Shown here one piece after another: positions 37,048 to 46,201 of a DNA stretch of 64,000 nt. Position numbers and translations under genes: made by a program. The number at the start of each line of letters is the position of its first letter. Position 1 is the first letter of the stretch. The stretch is from Bacteroidota bacterium (GTDB lineage: Bacteria; Bacteroidota; Bacteroidia; Chitinophagales; Chitinophagaceae): contig VGFQ01000007.1 in NCBI GenBank assembly GCA_016868815.1, positions 62,001 through 126,000 on the forward strand, given 5' to 3'. The notes beneath the pieces were generated by a model. It did not search any database and was not told the origin of the DNA. It worked only from the letters and a program-made list of their open reading frames with translations.

Positions 37048-40000
37048 ATGAAAAAAATTCTGCCATTGCTATGGGGGTTGTCGCTCGCGATCCCTTCCAT
37101 GGCGCAAAGTACCTTTTCGGTGAACGGCGTCGCCGACCACCGCTCGGGTGTCTATGCATTCCTACATGCTACCATACACCGGGATGCGAAGACGGTCTTG
37201 AACGATGCGACCCTCTTGATCCGGGACGGCAAGGTCGAGTCAGTGGGCAATAGCCTTGCCATTCCCTCAGATGCCGTGGTGGTCGACTGTGCAGGCAAGC
37301 ATCTCTATCCTTCCTTTATTGATGTCTTCGCCGACTATGGTATGCCCCCACAGGCGCAGCGTTCCTTTGCCGGAGGATTTGACTTCAGGAATATACAGCT
37401 GAACTCCTCCCAGAAAGGTGCCTACGGCTGGAACCAGTCCATCCGACCGGAGGTGGAGGCCTCTAAGTTGTTTGCGGCCGATGAGGCCAAGGCCAAAGGA
37501 TTGCGGGACATCGGCTTTGGCACCGTGCTTACGCATCTGAAAGATGGAATCGCCCGTGGAACGGGCGCCGTCGTGACGCTGGGCAGCCGGAAAGAAAACC
37601 TGGAGATGTTGAAGCCCCGGGCCTCCGCACATTATTCCTTCAACAAGGGCAGCTCGATGCAGAGCTATCCCAGCTCGATGATGGGTTCGATCTCCCTTTT
37701 GCGGCAGAGCTACCTTGATGCGGGCTGGTATCGCAATAACAACAAAGGAGAAGGGATCAACCTGACACTGCAGGCATGGAATGCCATACAGGATCTCCCG
37801 CAGGTCTTCGATGCAGGTGAGAAGTGGAACGTCCTGCGGGCCGACCGCATCGGCGATGAATTCGGCGTTCAATACATCATCAAAGGCGGCGGAAACGAAT
37901 ATCAGCGTATCGCAGCGATCGCTGCTACCAAGGCCTCGTTCATTCTGCCGCTCAACTTCCCCGCGACGATGGATGTGGAAGACCCCAATGATGCACGTTT
38001 TGTGTCACTCGCAGATATGAAGCACTGGGAGTTGGCACCCACCAACCCCGCAGCGTTTGAGCGGGCAGGGATTCCCTTTGCCCTCACCACGGCCGAACTC
38101 CGGGATGTCAAGGGTTTTGCTGCGGCCATTCGTAAGGCCATCGAATACGGACTTTCCGAAACAGCTGCCCTAGACGCGTTGACCCTGGCGCCCGCGCGTA
38201 TGCTAGGACTTCAGGAGATGGTGGGCTCGCTGGAGCCCGGCAAGCTCGCCAACCTTATTGTCACCAGCGGGCCCGTCTTCAGCGAGCAGACGCAGATCCT
38301 GCAAAACTGGGTCCAGGGTGTCAAATATGGGGTAAAGGAAGACGCCTGGAAAGAAATCAAAGGCACCTATGCCCTGACCCTGACAACCGACAAGGGGCAA
38401 ACAGTCTACGTCCTCGATGTCAAAGGCAGCGCTGCTGCCAGCATCCTCGGAAAGGATACCCTCATGGCCAAGTTCAGCCATGATGGCAAGCTGGTGCGCA
38501 TCTCCTTTTCGCCCGAGAAGCGAGCCCGTGGCCAGTACCGGCTGAGCGGTGTCTCGCAGGGTGCAGAGTGGTATGGTTATGGGGAGGACAGCAGTGGCCT
38601 TGCGCTCACCTGGAGTGCCGCCCTGCAATCGACCGCCACCCCCAAGGCAGACAGCGCCCGGCGTCGCCCCTCCCCCCGGATGGGTGCCATCACCTACCCC
38701 TTCCTGCCCTTTGGCTGGACGCAGCAGCCGGCTGCCCAAGACCTGCTCATCCGCAACGCCACCGTCTGGACCAGCGAGTCGCAGGGCCGTCTCGAGCAGA
38801 CAGACATTCTCGTTAAGAGAGGTAAGATTGTGCAAATAGGCAAAGGGCTGGCAGATCCTACCGCTAGAGTGATAGATGCTACGGGCAAGCATGTCACCGC
38901 CGGCCTCATCGACGAGCATTCACACATCGCGGCATCCTCCATCAACGAGGGTGGGCAGTCGGTCACCTCCGAGGTCCGCATTGCCGACAACCTCAACCCC
39001 GATGACATCAACATCTATCGACAACTCAGCGGAGGGGTGACGACTTCGCACATCCTGCACGGCAGTGCCAACACCATCGGCGGACAGACCCAGCTCATCA
39101 AACTCCGCTGGGGTGCTGATGACGAAGGCCTGAAGTTCAAAGGAGCACCCGGCTTTATCAAGTTTGCCCTCGGAGAGAATGTGAAGCGAAGTTCCCTGAG
39201 TCAGGGCAACACTCGTTTCCCCGACACACGCATGGGCGTGGAGCAGGTCCTCACCGATGCCTTTCACCGGGCCAAGGCCTATGAGCAGGAGCTCCGCCGG
39301 GTGGCAGCTGAGCAGAAATCTAGGAAGGCCGCTGTGGTAGATCCCTACCGTGAGGTGCGGCGTGACCTTGAGCTGGAGGCTCTGGTGGAGATCCTGAACC
39401 GCCAGCGCTTCATCACCTGCCACTCCTATGTACAGAGCGAGATCAACGCTGCCATGAAGGTGGGAGAGCGCCTCGGCTTTACCTTCAACACCTTCACCCA
39501 CATACTGGAGGGGTACAAGGTAGCCGACAAGATGAAGGCCCATGGCGCCAACGCCTCCACCTTTTCCGACTGGTGGGCGTATAAGAACGAAGTCGAACAT
39601 GCCATCCCACAGAACCCTACCATCATGCACAAGGTGGGGTTGAATGTGGCCATCAACTCAGACGACGCCGAGATGGCACGCCGCCTCAACCAGGAGGCTG
39701 CCAAGAGCGTGAAGTACGGAGGGATGAGCGAGACGGATGCGTTGAATATGGTGACCATCAACCCAGCGCGCATGCTGCACGTGGAGGATAAGGTCGGCAG
39801 CATCCGGGTCGGCAAAGACGCAGACCTGGTGATATGGAGTGACCATCCGCTCAGCATCTATGCCCGTGCCGAGAAGACCCTGGTGGACGGAGTGGTATAT
39901 TTCGACCGCGAGCAGGATGCCGCCATGCGCCGCCAGGTGGCGGCGGAGCGAAACCGGCTGATGGGCCGGATGGGAGCGGAGAAGCGCGGGGGAGGTCCCG

Positions 40001-40089
40001 TCGTGCCGGCAATGCCCAGCTACCAGTACCTCTACCATTGCAGCGACCACCTGCACTCGCATGGACTCCTGACAATAGACATCGATTGA
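37048..40089 (+). CDS. secreted two-domain amidohydrolase, first domain degenerate
   Basis: The 1013-residue protein has a signal peptide (SLAIPSMAQ) and two amidohydrolase-superfamily modules. Domain 1 (about residues 30-460) has the flanking beta-sandwich (ATLLIRDGKVESVG) and the C-terminal ARMLGLQEMVGSLEPGKLANLIV, but at the HxH site it reads YPSFIDVFADYG, so the metal site is lost. Domain 2 (about 570-980) keeps GLIDEHSHI (His-x-His), FITCHSY, FTHILEGYK, NSDDAE (Asp) and ARMLHVEDKVGSIRVGKDADLVI, so it should be active. It is probably an imidazolonepropionase/prolidase-like hydrolase outside the cytoplasm. The next gene encodes a related single-domain protein. Confidence 0.85.
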   Translation: MKKILPLLWGLSLAIPSMAQSTFSVNGVADHRSGVYAFLHATIHRDAKTVLNDATLLIRDGKVESVGNSLAIPSDAVVVDCAGKHLYPSFIDVFADYGMPPQAQRSFAGGFDFRNIQLNSSQKGAYGWNQSIRPEVEASKLFAADEAKAKGLRDIGFGTVLTHLKDGIARGTGAVVTLGSRKENLEMLKPRASAHYSFNKGSSMQSYPSSMMGSISLLRQSYLDAGWYRNNNKGEGINLTLQAWNAIQDLPQVFDAGEKWNVLRADRIGDEFGVQYIIKGGGNEYQRIAAIAATKASFILPLNFPATMDVEDPNDARFVSLADMKHWELAPTNPAAFERAGIPFALTTAELRDVKGFAAAIRKAIEYGLSETAALDALTLAPARMLGLQEMVGSLEPGKLANLIVTSGPVFSEQTQILQNWVQGVKYGVKEDAWKEIKGTYALTLTTDKGQTVYVLDVKGSAAASILGKDTLMAKFSHDGKLVRISFSPEKRARGQYRLSGVSQGAEWYGYGEDSSGLALTWSAALQSTATPKADSARRRPSPRMGAITYPFLPFGWTQQPAAQDLLIRNATVWTSESQGRLEQTDILVKRGKIVQIGKGLADPTARVIDATGKHVTAGLIDEHSHIAASSINEGGQSVTSEVRIADNLNPDDINIYRQLSGGVTTSHILHGSANTIGGQTQLIKLRWGADDEGLKFKGAPGFIKFALGENVKRSSLSQGNTRFPDTRMGVEQVLTDAFHRAKAYEQELRRVAAEQKSRKAAVVDPYREVRRDLELEALVEILNRQRFITCHSYVQSEINAAMKVGERLGFTFNTFTHILEGYKVADKMKAHGANASTFSDWWAYKNEVEHAIPQNPTIMHKVGLNVAINSDDAEMARRLNQEAAKSVKYGGMSETDALNMVTINPARMLHVEDKVGSIRVGKDADLVIWSDHPLSIYARAEKTLVDGVVYFDREQDAAMRRQVAAERNRLMGRMGAEKRGGGPVVPAMPSYQYLYHCSDHLHSHGLLTIDID

Positions 40090-40115
40090 TCCTAAGCCAC
40101 AAACGAATCATCACA

Positions 40116-41447
40116 ATGAGAAAGCAACATACCTTACTCGCAGCAGCCTTGCTGACATCTTCGTTGGCAGCCCCCCTGTCCAATGCTGCACAAGACAATG
40201 TCTATCCTGCCAAGCCCTATGCCGGCATCCTGCAGATTCGCAACGCCACCATCCACGTCGGAAACGGAGAAGTCATCGAGAACGGCACCATCGAAGTCAA
40301 CAACGGAAAGATCATCCGCGTAGGTAAGGACCTTCCCACCCCAGCCAGCGGGGTAATGCTGGTCGATGCCGCCGGGAGGCACGCATACCCCGGGCTCATC
40401 CTCTCGATCTCGAACCTCGGGCTTGTGGAGATTCCCACGGTGCGAGCGACCAGCGATGTGCAAGAGATCGGGGAGCTGAACCCGTCTATCCGCTCCATCG
40501 TGGCGTATAACACAGACTCCAAAATCACCAACACAGTCCGTTCCAATGGCATTCTCCTAGCGAACATTGTGCCAGACGGTGGCACCCTCAGCGGCTCCTC
40601 GTCGGTGGTGCAGCTGGACGCCTGGAACTGGGAGGATGCCGCCTATCGTATGGATGGCGGTCTACATTTCCGCATGCCCAGCCTGTTTGCCCGCCCTAGC
40701 CGCTTTGGCGGCTTTGGGGGGATGCGTGGAGGGGCTCCCGATGGCGACCCTGTCAAGAAGGCATTGGAAGAGATCGAGGCGTTTAAAGCTTTTCTCCGCG
40801 AAGCCAGGGCCTATGCTGCCCAGCCTTCCGTCAAAGAGCCCAACCTGAAGATGGAAGCAGTTCGTGGACTCTTCGACCGAAAGCAGAAATTTTATATCCA
40901 TTGTGACGTGGTGAAGGAGATCCTGGTTGCCCTGGATCTGGTGAAAGAGTTTGGCCTTGACGCTGTGATCGTCGGCGGCAGCGAATGTTGGCGGGTGGCA
41001 GGCCTCCTGAAGCAGCACAACGTTCCGGTGATCCTCAACCAGATGCATGAAATGCCTACGCTCAGCGATGATGACATCGACCAGCCCTACAAGACCCCTT
41101 ACCTGCTGCAGCAAGCTGGTGTTCTATTTGCAATCAACGATGCAGATGGTCAGCACCGGGGCAAGAACCTGCCTTTCAATGCGGGGACAGCCGCTGCCTA
41201 CGGCCTCGCCAGGGAACAGGCGCTCAGCGCCATCACCCTGAATGCCGCAAAGATCCTGGGCATCGCCGACCGCACAGGCTCCCTCGAGGTGGGCAAAGAT
41301 GCCAACATCGTGCTCAGCAAGGGGGATATCCTCGACATGCGCAGCAGTGTCGTCACCCATGCCTTTATACAAGGACGCCAGCTGGATCTGAACGACAAGC
41401 ACAAGCAACTCAACGAGCGCTACCGGCAGAAGTACGGCTTGCAATAA
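40116..41447 (+). CDS. secreted amidohydrolase-family protein, HxH motif degenerate
   Basis: From the ATG at 40116 the product is 443 residues with a signal peptide (LLTSSLAAPLSNAAQ). The beta-sandwich (ATIHVGNGEVIENGTIEVNN, ITLNAAKILGIADRTGSLEVGKDANIVLS) is intact. At the position of the metal-binding HxH the sequence is YPGLILSISNLGLVE. Other metal-site residues are also weak (FYIHCDVVKEI, AINDADGQHRG). It follows the 1013-residue protein by 26 bases and resembles that protein's first domain. A structural or pseudo-enzyme role beside the catalytic partner is a reasonable inference. Confidence 0.8.
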   Translation: MRKQHTLLAAALLTSSLAAPLSNAAQDNVYPAKPYAGILQIRNATIHVGNGEVIENGTIEVNNGKIIRVGKDLPTPASGVMLVDAAGRHAYPGLILSISNLGLVEIPTVRATSDVQEIGELNPSIRSIVAYNTDSKITNTVRSNGILLANIVPDGGTLSGSSSVVQLDAWNWEDAAYRMDGGLHFRMPSLFARPSRFGGFGGMRGGAPDGDPVKKALEEIEAFKAFLREARAYAAQPSVKEPNLKMEAVRGLFDRKQKFYIHCDVVKEILVALDLVKEFGLDAVIVGGSECWRVAGLLKQHNVPVILNQMHEMPTLSDDDIDQPYKTPYLLQQAGVLFAINDADGQHRGKNLPFNAGTAAAYGLAREQALSAITLNAAKILGIADRTGSLEVGKDANIVLSKGDILDMRSSVVTHAFIQGRQLDLNDKHKQLNERYRQKYGLQ

Positions 41448-41517
41448 GCCCGCACAGATCAAGGCAACAGCCCGGCAGCCAGTATCCTGCGGAGCTGTTG
41501 TATTCACCTACCGGCCT

Positions 41518-42021
41518 TTAAGGGCCTGTTAGCATCATTTTCGGGAATTCGAAACCATAAAAGCGTCGGGGGGCTCGCGGGAAGTCCTTCCAGGAGGCAG
41601 CTTCCGTCGTCAGGCCAAAGACAGCACAGGTTGGCATATGGTCGATGGATGCCACCTGCAGCCAAGCCGCAAAGTTGGTGATGCCCGGATTATGCGAAAA
41701 GATGGCTACATATTGGAATCTGTCTTCAATGCGGCTGACGACCCGCAGGAAATCAGGCACCTCTGCGTGGTAGAGTTCGCGGTTACGGAGGATATCTGCT
41801 GGTGGGATCTCGTAGGCATCTGCGAATGCCATGGCCGTATGATCGGCCCGAGTGGCCGTGCTGGTGAGGAGGAGGTCGATGGGATATCCTTTCTGCCGTA
41901 GCCGCTCTGCCATGGCTGGGGCATCCCTTCGGCCCCTTTCGTTCAATGGCCGGTCGTGGTCGGAGAGGGATGGATTGTCCCAGCCCGACTTGGCATGTCT
42001 GATGAGATAGAGGTTTCTCAT
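41518..42021 (-). CDS. SixA-like histidine phosphatase
   Basis: From the ATG at 42021 the product is 167 residues. The RHG signature is LIRHAKSGWDN (phospho-acceptor His9), with LTSTATRADHTA and IFSHNPGITNFAAWL supplying the second Arg and His. This matches the SixA subfamily, which removes phosphate from phosphohistidine. It is cytoplasmic. The frame extends six codons further to 42039. Confidence 0.88.
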   Translation of the reverse strand: MRNLYLIRHAKSGWDNPSLSDHDRPLNERGRRDAPAMAERLRQKGYPIDLLLTSTATRADHTAMAFADAYEIPPADILRNRELYHAEVPDFLRVVSRIEDRFQYVAIFSHNPGITNFAAWLQVASIDHMPTCAVFGLTTEAASWKDFPRAPRRFYGFEFPKMMLTGP

Positions 42022-42138
42022 GGGATGTCTTGTGTCCACAATGTAGTCAAGGCAGTCCGTTCTGCATGCTTCTGTCTACGGGAGTCGGCCTTGCAAGCTA
42101 CGCTGCCGGATACAGGGATACCTCTCTTGCATTTATTC

Positions 42139-42146
42139 TACCTTTG
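42139..42146 (+). promoter_or_regulatory. candidate -7 box of the PfkB-type kinase gene
   Basis: TACCTTTG matches TAnnTTTG 22 bases before the ATG at 42169; -33 TTTG not found. Confidence 0.4.
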
Positions 42147-42168
42147 ACAAGTACAAATAGCTGACTAT

Positions 42169-43095
42169 ATGGCGTTGATCGTTGTGGGCTCCATGGCATT
42201 TGACCAGATCGAGACGCCTTTTGGGCGGAGCGACCGGATTGTGGGTGGGGCTGCCACATACATTGCATGGAGTGCTTCGAACTTTGTGCATCCTGTGCGT
42301 CAAATTTCTGTCGTAGGCGGCGACTTTCCCCAGGCGGAGCTGGATGCGCTTGCAGCCCGTGGGGTAGACCTTGAAGGGGTACAGGTCCAAAAAGACAGGA
42401 AGTCGTTTTTCTGGTCGGGGCGCTATCACATGGATATGAACTCGCGTGATACGCTCGAAACGCAGCTGAACGTATTGGAAGATTTCAATCCTGTCGTTCC
42501 TGAGCGTTACCAGGATAGCGAGTTTCTGATGCTCGGCAACCTAGCGCCTGCCGTGCAGCTCAGCGTCATCCGTCAGATGCGTCGCAAGCCTCGGCTGACA
42601 GTGCTGGATACGATGAACTTCTGGATGGAGACAGCCATGTCCGACTTGGAGAAGGTGTTACACGAAGTGGATGTGTTGTTGATCAACGATAGTGAGGCCC
42701 GCCAGCTCAGTGCGCAGTATTCCCTGATCAGGGCGGCGCGGGAGATCATGAAGATGGGCCCTCGCTATTTAGTCATCAAGAAAGGGGAGCATGGCGCCCT
42801 ACTTTTCTATCAAGACCAGGTCTTCGTGGCACCGGCCCTTCCGTTGGAGGAGGTCTTCGACCCAACGGGCGCGGGTGATACTTTTGCAGGCGGCTTCATC
42901 GGCTATCTCGCCCGTACGCGAAACACATCTTTTGAGAACATGAAGTCTGGCGTGATTGCTGGCTCTGCCATGGCCTCTTTTTGTGTCGAGAAGTTCGGCA
43001 CACTCCGTATACAGGAGGTGGGCAAGGAAGAGGTCCATTCCCGCATCCGGCAATTCATAGATCTGGTGAACTTCGACATCAACCTCTTGGACTAG
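42169..43095 (+). CDS. PfkB-family carbohydrate/nucleoside kinase
   Basis: The 308-residue ribokinase-fold protein has an N-terminal VGSMAFDQIETPFG, GGAATYIA (substrate Gly-Gly), and the C-terminal signature DPTGAGDTFAGGF with catalytic Asp237. NDSEARQLS and VIKKGEHGA are typical of the ATP-binding half. The substrate is likely a sugar, sugar acid or nucleoside. It stands alone between convergent neighbours. Confidence 0.88.
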   Translation: MALIVVGSMAFDQIETPFGRSDRIVGGAATYIAWSASNFVHPVRQISVVGGDFPQAELDALAARGVDLEGVQVQKDRKSFFWSGRYHMDMNSRDTLETQLNVLEDFNPVVPERYQDSEFLMLGNLAPAVQLSVIRQMRRKPRLTVLDTMNFWMETAMSDLEKVLHEVDVLLINDSEARQLSAQYSLIRAAREIMKMGPRYLVIKKGEHGALLFYQDQVFVAPALPLEEVFDPTGAGDTFAGGFIGYLARTRNTSFENMKSGVIAGSAMASFCVEKFGTLRIQEVGKEEVHSRIRQFIDLVNFDINLLD

Positions 43096-43212
43096 CCGGT
43101 CGCTGTAGGCTGCTCTATGGCTTTGAGTGTTCATGGCGCTCGGATGCGGTTGGCCTTTGTTCCGTGCATACGTATACCCGTTCCCGTTGGTTTTTTGGCG
43201 CAGCCGTCTCTG

Positions 43213-44925
43213 TCAACGCCTGTATGCCATGACGACCCCTTTTCTCCAGATCCGCCTCTTGCCCTGGGTGCTGACTGCTTCAAAGATCAGGTAGTACTGG
43301 CCTGGTGGCAGCCTCTGTTGTCGGTCGTCCAGCCCATCCCATCCGAAGGCCCCTTCTGTTCCGCAGAGGGCATTTCTTGCCAGGTGCCTCACTGGCCTTC
43401 CAGCGCCGTCTGCGATGATGGCTGAGCAGGTCCAGCCGTTTTCAGCAAACCGATACCGCACCTGCAGGGCATCTAGGATGCCATCCATATCGGGTGAGAT
43501 GATGTTCTGGGAAAGGTTCAGACTGCCGGCGAGGGTGTCGCTGTTGATGTACTGTGAATTGCGTGTGGTGGGCGTGGCATAACCGGCGTCGGTGGCGGCA
43601 GAATGCCAGTTATCTCTGGCTTGTGTGGGTTTTTTAGGGTCGATGCGTTCCAGCGCCACGCCTTCCGTCTGTGCTAGGAGTGGGAAATGATCGTCGGAGC
43701 GGTAGGCAAAGGCATCGCATTCCCGCCCTTGCGCATCCAGTACGACGACGGTACCTGCTTCGTCGGGGTAGGAAGGGAGGGTGGCCATTTGAAACAGCAT
43801 GGCAAGTCTTGCGACGGGGTATTGTCGGCGGGTGGCCGCGCTGTTCTGGGTGAAGGTCGGGTGGTCTCCTGGCAGGATGGCTCGGGGTGTCGGGCTGCAT
43901 TTTCGGAGGTTGGCGGCAGGTCCGTTGCCTGTCCGGTTGGCGAGATAGAGGGTAGCCGCATCGATGATGCCGGGGCCCAGGTTAAGCAGTTCTACATGGT
44001 CGCTGCCCTCGGGCCGGGGGTTAAAGAGCACTTCGTTGATGCGGAGCTGTCCGCTGCGGATGGGTCCTGAGCGTCCGGTCTGCAGGATCTGGGCGACGGG
44101 CATGCGGTTGCCGGGGCAGTCCCTCAATCCACGGACTTCGATTCGGTACACGACCTCTTCCTGCATGGTGCCGAGCAGCTGGAGGCTCACCATATCAAAC
44201 AATGGCGGTACCGGTCTTGCGGTGTGGATGGCTGGCAGTCCGTCGAGCGCGCGGTAGGCAAGGCTGGTGGCGGCGGTAGTGCTGTCGAGGGTCTCGTCGA
44301 AGCATAGCACGAGGGTACAGCTGTCTGTCGAATAGGCATGCAGGGCATGCGGCGCTTGGGTGTCGGAATATGGCAGGTGGGTACTGTTTGGCTGGCCCGG
44401 CGTCCCACCGGATGGGGAGTGGCTGGCTGCCCAGTTCTGGCTCCCGGCACAGGGCAGTTGCGGGTTGATCATTTCAAGGCTCCAGCCGCCTTCGCTTTTG
44501 ACTGGGTTGCGGTACCAGGCGTGCTGGTAGGCGACGGCATGGATGGTTTTGCCGTCCGGTGCGGAGAGTATAAGGGTTTCTCCGTCGTTGTCGAGGCTTG
44601 GGAACGCAGACAATCCAAACGTCTTTCCGTATGGCTGTAAAGCGGCAGCATGGCTTTTGGCGCATACGATGAGCTGGCTGTCGGGCAGCAGGGTGGGTGC
44701 TCCGGTGAGGACGACCGTGCCGCTGGCGTCGGAGAGGCGCCATCGGTCCAGGAGGATGGGCTGCTTTGAGATATTTTTCAGTTCGATATACTCCACGGGG
44801 GGGAGTCCGACTGGTGGTGATGGGTCGGCCATGACTTCTGTGATCAGCACGACATAGCGGTCGATGGGTTGGTTGAATGCCTGCCCACAGAGCAGCAGGT
44901 AGATAGCCAGGATCCATGGGTACAT
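43213..44925 (-). CDS. secreted lamin-tail-domain protein
   Basis: The 570-residue protein has a signal peptide (LAIYLLLCGQAFN) and an N-terminal lamin-tail domain: LITEVMADPSPPVGLPPVEYIELKN, LLDRWRLSDASG, DNDGETLILSAPDG (about residues 27-150). A second lamin-tail-like segment (LRINEVLFNPRPEGSDHVELLN) lies near 295. The C-terminal FlgD-like Ig fold (LPPGQYYLIFEAVSTQGKRRIWRKGVVM) is common at the end of secreted Bacteroidota proteins. It probably acts in adhesion or surface structure. It is divergent from the candidate small RNA and asd. Confidence 0.82.
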   Translation of the reverse strand: MYPWILAIYLLLCGQAFNQPIDRYVVLITEVMADPSPPVGLPPVEYIELKNISKQPILLDRWRLSDASGTVVLTGAPTLLPDSQLIVCAKSHAAALQPYGKTFGLSAFPSLDNDGETLILSAPDGKTIHAVAYQHAWYRNPVKSEGGWSLEMINPQLPCAGSQNWAASHSPSGGTPGQPNSTHLPYSDTQAPHALHAYSTDSCTLVLCFDETLDSTTAATSLAYRALDGLPAIHTARPVPPLFDMVSLQLLGTMQEEVVYRIEVRGLRDCPGNRMPVAQILQTGRSGPIRSGQLRINEVLFNPRPEGSDHVELLNLGPGIIDAATLYLANRTGNGPAANLRKCSPTPRAILPGDHPTFTQNSAATRRQYPVARLAMLFQMATLPSYPDEAGTVVVLDAQGRECDAFAYRSDDHFPLLAQTEGVALERIDPKKPTQARDNWHSAATDAGYATPTTRNSQYINSDTLAGSLNLSQNIISPDMDGILDALQVRYRFAENGWTCSAIIADGAGRPVRHLARNALCGTEGAFGWDGLDDRQQRLPPGQYYLIFEAVSTQGKRRIWRKGVVMAYRR

Positions 44926-44978
44926 CCCACAAGGTATCGGTCGGCATAGCCCGACATCAAGGGCCTTTCACGTGTTTT

Positions 44979-45010
44979 TTTGAGATTTTCCTGCCTTTGG
45001 CGTAATTTCA
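44979..45010 (+). promoter_or_regulatory. candidate promoter of the leader RNA upstream of asd
   Basis: TTTG (44979-44982) is followed after 20 bases by TAATTTCA (45003-45010), which matches four of the six fixed positions of TAnnTTTG. Spacing is right for a Bacteroidota promoter. Transcription would begin near 45017. Confidence 0.4.
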
Positions 45011-45016
45011 CCGTTC

Positions 45017-45130
45017 GATGAATTCAAAAAAACATAAGGGCTCGATCCTGAAACACTCTTTGGAGATGGAAGGTTAGGACGCTTGTGATCCTTCAATAGT
45101 TTAGCCTTCCGAAGACGGGGGGCTTTTTTG
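45017..45130 (+). ncRNA. candidate small RNA or attenuated leader upstream of asd
   Basis: The stretch between a plausible promoter and a strong intrinsic terminator has no open reading frame, is about 114 bases long and lies wholly upstream of asd. It does not show the conserved boxes of TPP, lysine, SAM-I/II, cobalamin or SRP RNA that I could check by eye. It is either a stand-alone small RNA or a transcription attenuator of asd; an asd leader responding to an amino-acid product would be the natural reading (inference). Confidence 0.4.
45103..45130 (+). terminator. intrinsic terminator upstream of asd
   Basis: AGCCUUCCG (45103-45111) pairs with CGGGGGGCU (45116-45124) through a four-base AAGA loop, nine pairs including two G-U, and runs straight into TTTTTT. 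It lies 43 bases before the asd ATG and in the same direction, so it would cut off read-through into asd unless overridden. Confidence 0.75.
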
Positions 45131-45172
45131 TTTGACGTCTTTAACATGCCCTGCAGGAGGGGAACATACCAC

Positions 45173-46180
45173 ATGAAAGTCGCAGTTGTTGGTGCCACGG
45201 GACTCGTGGGTACGAAGATGCTCCAGGTGTTGGAGGAGCGGAATTTCCCGGTGGAGGAATTGTTGCCGGTTGCCTCGGAGCGGTCGGTCGGCAAGGAGGT
45301 TATATTCCGGGGTCGGTCTTGGAAGGTGGTCGGGTTTGCGGAGGCTTTGGCGGCACGTCCGCAGTTGGCCCTCTTCTCTGCGGGCGGGAGCACCTCGCTG
45401 GCGCTGGCCCCTGCCTTTGCAGAAGCTGGGGTCACCGTGATTGATAATTCATCTGCCTGGCGGATGGACCCTGCCAAGATGCTAGTGGTCCCCGAGATCA
45501 ACGCCCACTTGCTGACAGCGGCCGACAAGATCATTGCAAATCCGAATTGTTCCACCATACAAATGGTGGTCGTGCTGAATCCCCTGCATCAGCGGTATCG
45601 CATCCGGCGGGTGGTGGTCTCCACTTATCAGAGTGTCACAGGCACGGGCAAAAAAGCGGTAGACCAGCTCATGGGTGAGCGACGGAAAGCCTTGGCCGGC
45701 TCAGCCGAGGCATACCCCATGGCCTATGCCTATCCGATCGATCTGAATGTTATTCCTCAGATCGACGTCTTCCTCGACAATGGATATACGAAGGAGGAGA
45801 TGAAGATGACCCAGGAGACCAAGAAAATCATGGGCGATGATCAGATCCGGGTGACGGCCACTACGGTCCGCATACCTGTCATGGGTGGCCACAGTGAGAG
45901 CGTGAACATCGAGTTTGAGGAGGAGTTCGACCTGGAGGAGGTCCGAAGGCTGCTCTCTGGGGCGCCTGGGGTGATGTTGGTGGACGACCCATCCAGCCAG
46001 CGCTATCCGATGCCGATGGATGCACATGAGCGCGATGAGACCTTCGTCGGGCGTGTCCGCCGCGACGAGTCGCAACCCCGTACCCTCAATCTCTGGATTG
46101 TGTCTGACAACCTGCGCAAAGGTGCTGCCACCAATGCGGTGCAGATAGCGGAATACCTAGTATCCAAAGGCTTGCTCTAG
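45173..46180 (+). CDS. asd: aspartate-semialdehyde dehydrogenase
   Basis: Asd makes aspartate-4-semialdehyde for the lysine, methionine and threonine branches and for diaminopimelate. From the ATG at 45173 the product is 335 residues: VGATGLVG nucleotide motif (6-13), SAGGSTS, DNSSAWRMDP, the catalytic Cys126 in NPNCSTIQ, and RIPVMGGHSESVNIEFE with the second-shell His. A clear purine-rich RBS (GGAGGGG) precedes it. The shorter start is chosen because the frame upstream overlaps the terminator. Confidence 0.95.
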   Translation: MKVAVVGATGLVGTKMLQVLEERNFPVEELLPVASERSVGKEVIFRGRSWKVVGFAEALAARPQLALFSAGGSTSLALAPAFAEAGVTVIDNSSAWRMDPAKMLVVPEINAHLLTAADKIIANPNCSTIQMVVVLNPLHQRYRIRRVVVSTYQSVTGTGKKAVDQLMGERRKALAGSAEAYPMAYAYPIDLNVIPQIDVFLDNGYTKEEMKMTQETKKIMGDDQIRVTATTVRIPVMGGHSESVNIEFEEEFDLEEVRRLLSGAPGVMLVDDPSSQRYPMPMDAHERDETFVGRVRRDESQPRTLNLWIVSDNLRKGAATNAVQIAEYLVSKGLL

Positions 46181-46201
46181 GGCTGGCCTTAGGCTGGGTG
46201 T

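Noticed and set aside
45017-45130. Known riboswitch (SAM, lysine, TPP, cobalamin) or SRP RNA before asd
   Set aside because: The conserved boxes of these classes are not visible; kept as an unclassified leader or small RNA instead.
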